NCBI GenBank assembly: GCA_012976225.1
Contig: JAAVVG010000001.1
Span: forward strand, 558,001 to 622,000
Reading direction: 5' to 3'
Origin: Golubevia sp. BC0850
Lineage: Eukaryota; Basidiomycota; Exobasidiomycetes; Golubeviales; Golubeviaceae
Length of the DNA: 64,000 nucleotides
Shown: piece by piece, positions 12,861 through 23,305 of the stretch
Numbering within the stretch: the first letter of the stretch is position 1
How the letters are laid out: each line of letters starts with the position of its first letter
Notes under the pieces: generated by a model
The model's database searches: none
What the model was told of the DNA's origin: nothing
The model's input: only the letters and a program-made list of their open reading frames with translations
Made by a program: the position numbers and the translations under genes

Positions 12861-14221
12861 ATGTCTCTCCTCAAGTCAACTCCTTATGTCGTGGATGGAA
12901 AAGGTCACCTTTTAGGTCGTCTCGCTTCTGTTCTAGCCAAGCAGATCCTTTCTGGTCAAAAGGTCACCGTCGTCAGATGTGAACTCATCAACGTCTCTGG
13001 TTCTTTCTTCAGAAACAAGGTGAGCACTGGCAGGCACAGGTCATGAAGGATTATTTTGGGTGGCGTACAAGAGAGGCTGACAACGCAGAGATGATAGATG
13101 AAGTTGTATGCAGAAAGAATGGCTTAGAGTTGATGAAAAGGGGAGAAGGGTCAGGCTGGGGGACATGGTGGCCAGGCAGGAAGGAAGCTTGGGAGAAGGA
13201 ACCCATGAACTAGCAATCCTCAAGCTCTGGACTTCCAATCAAGTATCGAATCCTTCTAGTTCAAATCAAATCATTCCAAACATCCAATTTTGAGAGTAGA
13301 TCGCGGCTTCGACTTTGGCTGTTCGGGTTTCTCCCACAGTCAACCACCCAACCTCAAAGCCGCCAATTTGATTTCTCAACAGTCCTTCAAGCAAGCTCAT
13401 TCATCTCTTCATCAAATCCAAAATCTCAAGATCAAAACACTCCTTTGACTATCACTTCAAGGTCCACCTTCTCCCGATCCGAACCTCAAACCCACCACTC
13501 CGAACCTTACTAACACACCCACTCCCTCTCCTCTCTGAACATTTCCAGCTAAGATACCACGCCTACCTCCACAAGCGTCATTTGGTCAACCCAACCAAGT
13601 CCGGACCTTTCCACTTTCGTGCTCCTTCCAGAATCCTCTACAAGGCCGTCCGTGGTATGGTTCCTCACAAGACTCAACGTGGTGCTGAAGCTCTTCAAAG
13701 ACTAAAGCTCTACGAGGGTATGCCACCTCCATACGACCGTCAAAAGAAGATGGTCATCCCAGCTGCCCTACGTGTCTTGCGTTTGAAGCCAGGTCGTAAA
13801 TACGCTACTATCAAGGTGAGAACTCGAAGGTGGGAGATGCAGGGGTGGAAAGTTTGGAAGATCAGGGGTTGAGCTGAAAGAGAAGGGTCAAGATGGGCAG
13901 TTGGTTCTTTTGGCTGGTACTAAGAGACGGATAAAGAGGGAAGAAGAGAAAAAGCAGGCGATGTAAAGAGAAGCAACCTCTGCCTCGAACAACGTACTGA
14001 CCCAATATGTCCTCCCTCCTTCACTCCAACAGCGTATCTCACACGAAGTCGGCTGGAAACACGCCGAGACTGTTGACAAGCTAGAGGCCAAGCGAAAGGT
14101 CAAGCAACAAGCTTACCACGAACGTAAGGTCTCTGCTTCCAAGCGTCGTGCTGCCGCCATCACCTCTGCTGGTGCCAAGTTAGAGCCAGTTAGCCAAAAG
14201 CTAGCTGTCTACGGACTTTAA
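12861..14221 (+). CDS. RPL16: 60S ribosomal protein L16 (uL13, L13a)
   Basis: Three exons (12861-13019, 13549-13815, 14033-14221) encode 204 residues. The start [20 protein letters not shown] and the segment [20 protein letters not shown] are diagnostic of uL13. Exon 2 carries the conserved [13 protein letters not shown] and [11 protein letters not shown], and exon 3 the basic tail ending KLAVYGL. The first intron is 529 nt, long for this window, and the second is 217 nt; long first introns in ribosomal protein genes are common in fungi and may carry regulatory signals. I searched the first intron for box C/D features and found no convincing pair. It is divergent from RPL32. Confidence 0.97.
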
Positions 14222-14832
14222 ATCAAAGAACATCAGTGAATCTCTAGGTCTTCTGGTTACTTCTGAAATTCTAGGTTGTTTCTTTGGTTGAGATTGGGGA
14301 AATCAATCAGGGTTTTCAAGATGTTCAGAGGATGATTATTGGAGATTAAGGTAGTTCTCGGATCCCAGAATGCTTTCATCTTTAAATTCTTCAACTTCTT
14401 TATGTTCTTTGGAAACCTTGAGAGAGTTCTCGATTTCGTTTTCTCCCTTTAATCACTTTGTGCCATCCGATAGGTACTTCCTTTTGCCCTCACCCCTACT
14501 TCTTTTTCTTGTTTCTCGGCTTTCCTTTATTCTTACAATTCTCTTCTTTCTTTTCTCCTTTTGATCACTTTGTTCAATACGCATCCCACGCCCAAACCCA
14601 AATCCCAACCAAAAACCGTTCTCACGAACACCACATGTACTTTCTATGCTCGACTCCAAGGCAATGAAAACAAAATCACGACGAATGGATGAACGACTGA
14701 GCTGCGAGAATCGGGTTGGTTCGTGAGCTGATGCCCCAATGTTGGCGAGGAGAAAGTCGAGAAACGAAGGAGAAAAATTTCTTCGTTCAGAACATCACCA
14801 TCGAACACATCGAACACAACGAGTCCTTCGAG
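14222..14832. other. Region between RPL16 and the F-box gene
   Basis: The 3' UTR of RPL16 and the promoter of the F-box gene. The F-box frame is open upstream to 14716, but the methionine at 14833 directly precedes the F-box. A T/C-rich stretch at 14480-14570 is present. No other gene is seen. Confidence 0.35.
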
Positions 14833-16008
14833 ATGAGTCAAATACCTGCAGACACTATGCTATTGACCTTTGATTACGCCGATGCTCCAACACTAATGAG
14901 TTGTAGAGAGGTCTCTAAGAAATGGAAAGAAATGGTGGACGAACAATCAACTCTATGGGATTTCTTTTACATTCCGAGAGAAGGTAAAGAAGGCTTTTAA
15001 CAGAAGATGCTAGAGACTTTCACTAGAAAATCCAAGAATAAGTTAAAGGGGGTCAGAATTGATAAAAACATTATAGAAAAGACTTGGAAGGAGAAAAAAG
15101 CCCCTAATGGAATCAGAGAGATCTGCCCTTCAAATCCAACACCAGACTCAGCTTTTGCTAACACTTTGGCAAGATCTTCTAACACATTGAAGTTTTATTC
15201 TCATCATCCAGTTTCAGATCCATATCCTGCCGAAGTCTTTTCAGATTTAGCTCACATCACAGAGTTCCCAAAATTAGAGGTCTATTCAAGCTTTTCTCCC
15301 TATCTTCCAAACAGAACCAGCTTCAGGATAAGAGAAACGAGAAGTCCAAGTTTGATAGAAAGTTCAACTGCTGAAAACCTCATTCTCAGCCAGATCGTCA
15401 TGTGGACCTCTAAGAAGTTCCATCTCATCGCACCTATCTTATTGAAATCTTCAACGACTCTCAAATTTCTCTCTCTCCTCATGGAAAACTTACCAGGAAG
15501 TAGAACCAACTCCTCATCTGATCAAATTGATCATCCGAATCTTCAAGTCCTCGAATTTGCTGGTTGTCATTTCGGTTTCCCTGAATGGTTTAGCACTCCA
15601 AATTTACGAGTTGCAAGACTTACATCGAATGGTTCTATCGACGTCCCTGAAGATTTACCTCTCTCTTTAAAGAGTTTATGGCTCGGAAAAGCATGGTATG
15701 CAACAAGTAACCCTAAAATGACTATAAACAGGTTCATGGAGCTGCGACATTCTGCTCCAGAGTTGGAAGAACTGAGAATCGATTTGGAGACGACTTTCAT
15801 TCCAAGAACGATTTTGTGGATGCTGAATGCACGTAGAGTTTATTCCGATATGGGAATGAGGGTCGAAGGGGTCGAAATGAAGACGATTGAGAAACTCACT
15901 ATCAACACTGAAACGTTCGTGGCTGAGAACCTCACTTCACTTCAAGGGTTGGTGGAAGAGTTGGTAAACACTCGAGGTGCTCCGGAAACTATGATGATTG
16001 ATATCTGA
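14833..16008 (+). pseudogene. F-box/LRR-like protein gene interrupted by one in-frame TAA
   Basis: One continuous frame runs from ATG 14833 to the stop ending at 16008, broken only by TAA at 14998-15000. The first 55 codons encode an F-box (IPADTMLLTFDYADAPTLMS, then CREVSKKWKEMV and LWDFFYIP). The following 335 codons, with a methionine at 15007, encode a leucine-rich region with repeats such as NLQVLEFAGCHFGFPEWF. F-box proteins recruit substrates to SCF ubiquitin ligases. A splice could only hide the stop by a 20-nt GTAAAG...AACAG removal, which is too short for an intron and would shift the frame. The choices are therefore recent pseudogene, stop readthrough, sequencing error, or a short F-box peptide plus a separate downstream protein. 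The rest of the frame is intact, which argues for a recent change. Confidence 0.6.
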
Positions 16009-16367
16009 GTTCAAGTCGAATTTGAGTTCAAGAAGTAGTTTCTCGCCCGAGGAAGATCCTTCAAATCTGTTCTACAGCCAACTGATCAGATCCTTCCTTG
16101 CTTGCCCTGTTTACCTTATGTTCTTCCGTTGCCAAACTCAACAGGAATTGAAATTCTACATTCAGAAGGATAGATACAGAGATCGCCTTCGTGTCCAAGG
16201 AGTAAGAGAGACCTTGCGCTCCTCGAGTCGAGTCAACATTCATCAAAATCAAATTTCAAGAAACACTGCAAAAATTTGAGCAAAATCACATCTTCAAGCC
16301 TCACTAGCAACCCCAAGTCTTGCCTCTCAATTTACCGTCTGACTTTCAGCAACATGTACGAGCACCT
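16009..16367. other. Convergent gap between F-box gene and UPF0045 gene
   Basis: The 3' flanks of two converging genes. Nothing recognisable. Confidence 0.35.
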
Positions 16368-17745
16368 TCATTCTTCAGCTCCAGCCAACCTTCTCCTCAC
16401 ACTTTCCTTCTTCCTCTGATTCTCTGTCAAGCCTTTCGTCCAGTCTTCTTTGTCTTTCATGCTGTTTTCCGGATCTTTTGCACTCCACTTTGTACCAATT
16501 CGAATGTCAGTTGCGATTCTTGGAATATTCTTATTAGAATGGACCGCTTTATGACAGTTCATAATCGCTTTGGCAACAAGAGGGAACGGGCCTTCCAAGT
16601 TTGTACCGTATCCGTGAATCTGGAAAGAAAAAGAATAGCTGGGGATAAGAAAAAAGAAGAGAGTTTTGGGGGAGAGACAAATTCAAACTGACCTCATGTT
16701 GAAGTCCTTCAGAGCCCATTGCTTCCAGCACTCGTTGACATTCAGCGATGTAGATCCCTACTGAGTTCGTTGGAGTACCCATTGGTAGAACTGAGTATCA
16801 GAAAGAAATGAAGGCACGAAGTAGGGAATCAGCGACTGCAAAATGGGTGAAGGTGAGAGCTTTTGAAACTCACGACAGAAATCACTTCGACCCGAAGATG
16901 AAGAAGAAGAAGCAGGGCAGAAACATCAGTATCTCGAAGCAATTAAAGAACAGCATTGAATCAAACTCAGTTCAACTCACGCAACTGCGAACAAGTCCAT
17001 CCCATCGAGATCAGAAATCTTGGCTGCCACATTCTCTCTCTCCAAAGTTCTCCTAACACTTTCTTGCTTTCTCTGATTCTCGGTAAGCCCTTTTGTCCAA
17101 TCTTGAGCCTCGGTCTCTTTGCCTGTACTTGCTTTCTCTTCGTCAGCCTTCACATCAGAGGTCTCCTTGCTCTCGACAACTTTGTCTTCCGTCTTCTCAG
17201 AGATCAAAGGTTTAGATTTATCGATTCTAGTTCCGATCCTTATGTCTGTCGAGATTCTAGGGATTCCTAACTTGTGCACTGCATCGTGACAAGCCTCGAT
17301 AGCTTCAGAGACTAACGAGAAGGGACCTTCTAGATTCGTTCCATAGCCATGCATCTGTTGAAGAAGGGGTAAAGAACAAAGTAGTGATAACAGATGAAAG
17401 GCAGCCAGGGGTGAGGGAGAGGACATCAAGAGGCTTCGAACAACTTCGACGTTCGGATTCTTCTGGCCGCCCTTCTACTTACCTCATAACTAATTCCTTT
17501 TGGCTTGTAGCCCTCTAGAACTCTCTGACATTCTGCTATGTACACACCTACAGATACTGTAGGACCGGCTTCTGTTGGACCCATAGGGATGAGGCAGAAA
17601 TCTCTTCAAAGAAGAAGATGGAAAAAGTCCCAAGTGAAACGAAGAGAAAGAAAGGGTCGATGTTAGAACGAAAGTGCCTGGAATCCTTCTTGGAGAGTTG
17701 GATGTAGCTCCAAGGTTGTACTCACGCTACGGCATATAGACCCAT
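16368..17745 (-). CDS. ECM15: Two-module UPF0045 (Ecm15-type thiamine-binding fold) fusion protein
   Basis: Exons 17745-17726, 17603-17483, 17354-16981, 16884-16874, 16790-16693 and 16619-16368 give 291 residues with two UPF0045 modules. Module 1 starts MGLYAVADFCLIPMG and module 2 starts MDLFAVADFCLLPMG; both then carry GYGTNLEGPF and TDIRIGT, and both end with the segment WTKGLTENQRK. The family has a ferredoxin-like fold that binds thiamine or related small molecules; yeast Ecm15 is a single-module member. No stop codon separates module 1 from the methionine of module 2, and each module's first splice has the same phase, so one transcript encoding a fusion is the simplest reading. The alternative is two tandem genes, with module 1 ending at TGA 16977-16979 inside the next intron. 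Module 1 has a 45-residue Lys/Glu-rich insertion after TDIRIGT. Confidence 0.75.
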
Positions 17746-18202
17746 TCTTCTTATGAGATATGGTTGGGCAGAGAGAGTGGTGGTGGGAAGGGAAGAAAGG
17801 CGGGATTGGGAAGCAGTTGGGAAGCTAATCTTTCGCTTCTGAACAATTCCATCGTCCTGGAAAGAAGGGTCCTTCAATTTCATTCTATTTTCTTTCGTTT
17901 GATTTCTAAAGAATCGAAAAGTTCTCAAGATCTCAAGGGTCGACGGGGCAAGAAGAGACAAACCCCCTAAGGATCTTAAACCTTACGACCCAATAAAGTG
18001 ACGATGCGGAACAGATTCCATTAAAGCGAGGAAAGTAAAAAGAGAAACAAAGGGGACAGCTTGGATTGACATTCCCCCACCGCTCGAGGGTATGGAGGGG
18101 AGAAGAAAGAAGAAATCTGAAAAGAGATCGACTATGGAGAAAGCCTGTTCACTTCAATTCGATCAATTCATAACTCCTTAACAGAAAATAGTGTGTATTT
18201 GA
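17746..18202. other. Upstream of UPF0045 fusion, downstream of COX6A
   Basis: The promoter of the UPF0045 gene and the 3' UTR of the oxidase subunit gene. No further gene seen. Confidence 0.35.
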
Positions 18203-19366
18203 TTACATCTCCTCAGCTGGGTAGTTAGCCTTTAGAAGAGCAGGAAGGCAAAATAGAAGAAGAGGCGAAGAAAGAAGAAGAGAAAGAGAAAGGGAGAAGG
18301 TATTAGATAGCTTATGAAAGACCGCATACATTCATTAACCTCCTTGCGATATGTTTGGAGGGTTTCTCCAAACGCGAACTCACCTTTGGGTTGAAGAAGA
18401 AAGACTGTTGTCCCCATGGGAAAGACTGAGAAGAGTGGAAAGAGAAGAATCGAGTTTAAGATGTCAGTCTCAAGATGGGTCGTCTTAACTAGACAGTCGA
18501 CGGGCCTGAATTATACCAAAAGTAACTTGAACTTTTGAGCAGCATCTCCAGATGGGATGAAGAGGGTTCCTGAACTGCGTCTGCTTTGTTGTCCTTCACT
18601 TTCTCTCGCAGCCACTCTCGTTTCTTCTCATCCTTCGAAGTTGCCACTTTGACCAGTCTCCGAGTGATCCCAAATCTTCAAAGCTCTTCGTCTTGCTTCC
18701 CCAAGAGCCTCCTGCCGTCTCTTACTTCGACTTCCACACCAAGTCGGAATAACTAACCTTCTTGCGGATGTTGTTGTAATCGTAGAAAACTCTCTCTGGT
18801 AGTTCACCACCATTTTCATGGAGTTCGTGATCGCGGTGAGCAATGTGTTCCGATTCGATTCCGTAGATGTAGACCCCTAGAACGATGGCTGGTTGTAGGA
18901 AGAAGTAGGAAGGAGGAGGAAAGAGTTTCAACTTCAGACGAAGTCCTGAGGAACTGAGTAGGTTGAGATTTTACAAACTTACATCCTGGAAGACATCCAT
19001 AGATTGAAAGCTTACGCCATAGATCAGCGGATTCTGTATGAGAAGAGAGAGGATGGAAAGGTTCAAGGTTTAGAGATTGAAAGAGAAGTGCTAATCGAAC
19101 CTCTCCATCTCCTGTAGCCTCTTTTCTAATGATTGATATGGGTAATCAAAAGATTGCTTGAAATTTTCCAGATTACAGAAAGAACTTGGAAGCTCTGTGG
19201 GAGTAGCTGTTATCGGATACTAACTTCCAGCATGATCCTTGGTGTGAGCTCTCTCTGAAACGAAAGCGTTCTCTCCAGCAGCAGCAGAGTAAGAACGAGT
19301 TGAAAGCTGAGTTTGACGAGTAGCACGACCTACTTGACGTCCAACAGATGCGAATCTAGAGGCCAT
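18203..19366 (-). CDS. COX13: Cytochrome c oxidase subunit VIa (Cox13)
   Basis: Five exons (19366-19225, 19033-18983, 18888-18758, 18425-18384, 18229-18203) encode 130 residues. The N-terminal 30 residues (MASRFASVGRQVGRATRQTQ) are basic and hydroxylated, as in a mitochondrial presequence. Then come LWRKLSIYGCLPG and a single membrane helix (IVLGVYIYGIES), the family motif EHIAHRDHELHENGGELPER, and the conserved end FPWGQQSFFFNP. The protein is a nuclear-encoded inner-membrane subunit of respiratory complex IV. The last two exons are only 42 and 27 nt. Phases close exactly, and the C-terminal PAEEM ends at a TAA. Confidence 0.92.
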
Positions 19367-19916
19367 TGAAAGGTTGAGGAGAATGAGGGTTGGTCAAGAG
19401 CTTCGGGGGCATGCGAGCTGCGTGCTGCGAGAGGCTGGAATCTCAAGTGCACGGACCAGTTTGAAGCAACCTCCCCTAATTTCACTGAGATATCGAGACA
19501 CAAGCCCAAACCTAAACCAAACCAACGTTGGTAAAGTGAATAGACTCAATTCTCGCCCCATTCTCTTCCTCAAAGGTTAGTAGATTCACTACAACTCTGG
19601 ATTCTCACCGTGTGGATCTGCTTTGTCTCTGTTGCTAACCACCCCCCTCTTATCTTATTCCTCGGCAGCAGCATCTTCCAAAACAGAAGTTGATCTTCTC
19701 TCCTTTCTCAACTTTCAAGTTCTTGATTCTCTACATTCTAGATTCTTTCTCTCAATCGGTCTCTCAATCGTCACCAAGAACTTTCCCGACATCTCGCTTT
19801 CTTCCAACTCAAACTCCATTGTTTCCTTCATTGCTGTGTTAGCTTGCCTGCTTCAACCCCTCAACTTCAAGCATAACTCTTCAGTCGACTTGCACCCAAT
19901 CTAAAGCCAATCAGTA
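19367..19916. promoter_or_regulatory. Divergent promoter region of COX13 and the R1 zinc-finger gene
   Basis: This 550 bp gap separates two divergent start codons. A C/T-rich stretch at about 19620-19900 probably includes the leader of the plus-strand gene. No internal gene is supported. Confidence 0.35.
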
Positions 19917-22428
19917 ATGAAACGACCAGTGAGTACAAAAGCAGGCGAAGACAGGAGTTTAAGGAGCTGGTTATAAAAAGATAGCCAGCAAGTGGTCTGG
20001 GTTGATTGAGGAGTAGAAGGTTCCCAGGAGCAGTAGCCTTGCAGCTCTCCTTTGTTCAGTCTCTTGTTATGAGATCAAAGTGGTTCTGATAATCATATTC
20101 ATCAGATTCTTCAGAACCTAGGAGGGCAGCCTCATCAGCATGAGAAGTTCCTCACCCCCTTCACAGCCAGGCTGCAGATCCCGCCCCATTCTTCTCAACT
20201 CTATTTAAACTGGAGCTGACCTCCCGATCTTCCTACTCTCCTCTCTCTCTCTCCTTTTCCAAAAGTCGAAACCTGAACCAAGACTTGCTCACAACCAATA
20301 TCCGCATGACGATGATCCAAGGACAAACTGTCACCAGTGCTCCAGAAGATCTGAGAGTGATAAGATGAGATGCTCGAATGAACGCCTTCACAATCGAGAA
20401 TGTGGTTTAAGATACTGCAAGACTTGTATCGAGAAACATCCAGACATCTTTTTCGATCCATCTGCTGTCGATTTTAGGTGTCCAAGATGCGAGGATCGTT
20501 GTCTATGCGCGTGAGTAGCTGAAAGGAGTGGAGGGGAGGATAGAGTAGCTTGGGTGTGCTGGAACGTGGGGTAGACGTTAGCTCAAAACAACGACTGGGC
20601 ATTCCAATCCCTCTATCGACTACCGGTCGTCTTTCATACCTTCGTTGGCATGTTACCTCGTCGAGGTTCGAATGCAATCATGCTACCTCGTGGCCGATCT
20701 TCAGCTATCTTTCGATCCACTTCTGACATCTCCCCTCACGGCTCGATCCTCTCTCCTCTCCTTCTCTCGCCATCTTTCAGAAAATGTCGAGGTCTCAGAG
20801 GAGAACGTCCAACTTCCCCTTCCGGTCATGTCCTCAAGAGAGCTTCGAAGCACTCCACCTCACGTTCAGCCAGCAACAAGTCTCGCTCTCCACCTGCTGT
20901 CGAGATTGAGCCAAAGAAGAAGTCTCGTACAAGAGAGGAAAGGAAGCCTAGACTGAAAGGTCGACAGAAGCTTGTCACCCCACCTCTAAGCGAAGGCGAA
21001 GAGGCGGAAGAGGAGGAATACGAGGAGGAGGAAGAAGAAGAAGAAGAACTCGACAATTCAATCTCTTCATTGCATTCTTCACATCATGAGAGTCATCCTA
21101 TCGAATCTCACGCTCCTCAACTTCAACTAGACTTCGGTACTACCAATCTCCAAGTCATCGAGAACAGACCAGCAGCTTTGCTCTCCGAAGGCTGGCATGG
21201 TTTGGACCAACATCTAGCCACACCTGATGAGCAGGTCCACGAAGCTCCTCGAACTACTGCTCTTCCAGCTCCTTCAACCTCAACCGGTCGACCAAGTCTT
21301 AAAGTCATCTTCGGAGGAAGTGAGCAGCGCCGTAGCACTGGAACTCTCTCTGGATTCGCTCGCTCAAGACTCTTCGACTCTCCTCGCTCCAAGCGTAGAG
21401 CTGCAACTGAATCCAATCCTCGTCCAGAGGTTTGGGTTCGAGGACCAGCAGATCTCAGCGGCTCGGAAGCTTCTGACAGCGAGATCGAGATGGACGATAG
21501 GATCAACTCTTCCTCCTCTAGAAACTCGAAGACTGGAAGAGAAGGTCCCAAGAGAACTCTCAGTGGATTAGCTCAATCTTTCAATCAAGATTCAGAGGAA
21601 GCTCGTATTTTCGGAGGCTTCGCTCCATCCGAAGGTGGATCCTATCCTTACGGAGACGCCGTTTCTCATCACGACGACCACACCTTCTACTCAACTGGAT
21701 CTGAACCTTGGATGCAGAACGCCTCTCACTCTCAAGAGACCAGCACCGCCGCCTCCAGTACCTCCTACCTAGGATCCCACAACTCGGAGTCAGGAGCTTA
21801 TCTGAGCATGGATCTAGACGTGGACTTGGACTTGAGCAGCCCTTCTCAAAACGAGAGAGAATCTTCAGAGTACTTCTCTAGTGTCCCTGACGCTTTCCAG
21901 CAGAGAGTTCCTTCGCCTTTCAGACCTTCGCCATTCAAGTCAGATCACGTCTACTCGTCTTTTGGAAATTACTACTACGACCAGCCATTCGCCTCCAGTC
22001 CAGACACCACCGCGGCTACTGAAAGCAGTGGTCGTTCCAGCTTCGGGGGGTCAGAATTCGACTTAGGACCATGGGGAGGAGCTCTGAGGATGACAAGTTC
22101 CACCGCTTCAATCAGCAGCGGAAGTGGAAGTGGGAGCAGTCAACCTTCCAGCCATCACGGTCACCATTCTCTAATCGGAGACAAGGAAGCCTCTCTTTAC
22201 AATCAAGATCATGGAATGATGCAAGTCGACCTTGGATCTGGTCAATCTCAACATCTCTTCTCTCAAGATAGCTCTTCTGCTACTTCCCACGCACTCCCTT
22301 CTTCTCAAGACATAGATTCGCATCCAGAACTGGCTGCTTTAGCTTTCCAATATGCAGAAAAAGAAGCAGAAGCTCAAGTCAGCACTCCTACTTCCAGGCC
22401 TTCCGGAATGGTTAGCGGCGTGGAATAG
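19917..22428 (+). CDS. R1-type zinc-finger protein (zf-4CXXC_R1, CDCA7-like)
   Basis: Three exons (19917-19928, 20266-20510, 20781-22428) encode 634 residues. Exon 1 is only 12 nt (MKRP). The zinc-finger at about residues 20-95 has the R1 pattern: CHQCSRRSESDKMRC, then CGLRYCKTCIEKH, CPRC and CLCAKCRGLRG. The CLCA-KC motif is created precisely by the intron 2 splice, which supports the model. The rest is a basic linker, an acidic run of about 15 Glu near residue 145, and a long Ser-rich low-complexity tail. The finger is shared with CDCA7/JPO1 and related nuclear regulators, so a nuclear DNA- or chromatin-binding role is inferred. An apparently long frame starting at 20650 overlaps the intron and is not the true start. 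Confidence 0.82.
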
Positions 22429-23305
22429 ACTCGGCTCCCATCTCAAATGTGTTAAGAATTAGACTCAAGTCGCAAGTTAGCTTTCTCCTCTCTCTTTCTC
22501 TTTTTTGTCAAGTTCCCTTCAACTTTCCACTTCTCGTATAACGCTTCAACTCCAAGTCTCTGTGAGATTCATCTTACACTTCCTTTAACGATCTATTACA
22601 ATTCTCTTTCAGTTTCACCGTAGCTCTATATACTACGAGTTTCACTTCACTATTAACCCCACTCTTTTCTCCAGAACACATCAATCTCTTGTATCTCAAT
22701 TCGAAGAAAAGAAGAGGAACCCTTTCAAGATTCTTCTCGACCCTCTCAAAATCCCATTTCTCAAACAATCTCAAATGCCAAAGCAAAACAACATTAGAAC
22801 GTCTCCGAACTTTTCAGTCAAGGTCTCGAAGAAGAAGCCAGTGGCAAATGGTTAGAAAGGGAATGGTCTATGTTTCTGTCTTTCGTTCTCTTCTCTTTCT
22901 CTTTCTCTTTCTCTCTCTTTGTATAAAGTTTCCTTTCTCGATTTGTCTTAGCACAACTTTTCTCACTTTCACTATCAATGATTCACTTTCACAAACAACT
23001 ATATCATACACAAAATGACAAAAAAAAATGGCGGGAGGGGATGGCAAGATGGCAGAAGGGGAAAAAGGAAAAGAAAGAACGAGAACGGAAGAAAGAAGGA
23101 AGAAGAAACAAAGCAACTGTAGTTAAAATGAACAGAAATCTAAAGGTGGTAAATTATTAGAACAATTTGGCTGTCTGCGTTGATACTTCAGAAAGGGTTG
23201 TTGACGCCCCTCTCGTCCATTCACCCAAAAGCTCACAAGGACAGAACGACCAAATAGAAAGAGGGAAACAGTAATTTACAGTAGTTAGAGAGAAACTGAA
23301 TGACG
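22429..23305. other. Convergent intergenic region with long C/T tracts
   Basis: The 3' ends of the zinc-finger gene and of the first DUF6534-like gene. A 26-codon basic open frame at 22774-22854 (MPKQNNIRTSPNFSVKVSK...) is noted but unsupported. A T/C-rich stretch at 22880-22920 and a purine-rich stretch at 23030-23110 look like low-complexity sequence. Confidence 0.35.

Noticed and set aside
13020-13548. Intron-encoded box C/D snoRNA in RPL16 intron 1 (TGATGA near 13127)
   Set aside because: No matching D box with terminal stem at a suitable distance.
14986-15005. Possible 20-nt intron (GTAAAG to AACAG) removing the F-box gene stop
   Set aside because: Too short for a spliceosomal intron and its removal would shift the frame of the intact downstream region.
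16977-17745. UPF0045 module 1 as an independent gene ending at TGA 16977-16979
   Set aside because: It would have no 3' spacing from the next gene and would end inside that gene's first intron; the fusion model is simpler, though not proven.
20650-20780. Start of a long open frame used as the N-terminus of the R1 zinc-finger gene
   Set aside because: This part lies inside an intron; splicing from 20510 to 20781 restores the zinc-finger motif CLCAKCRGLRG.
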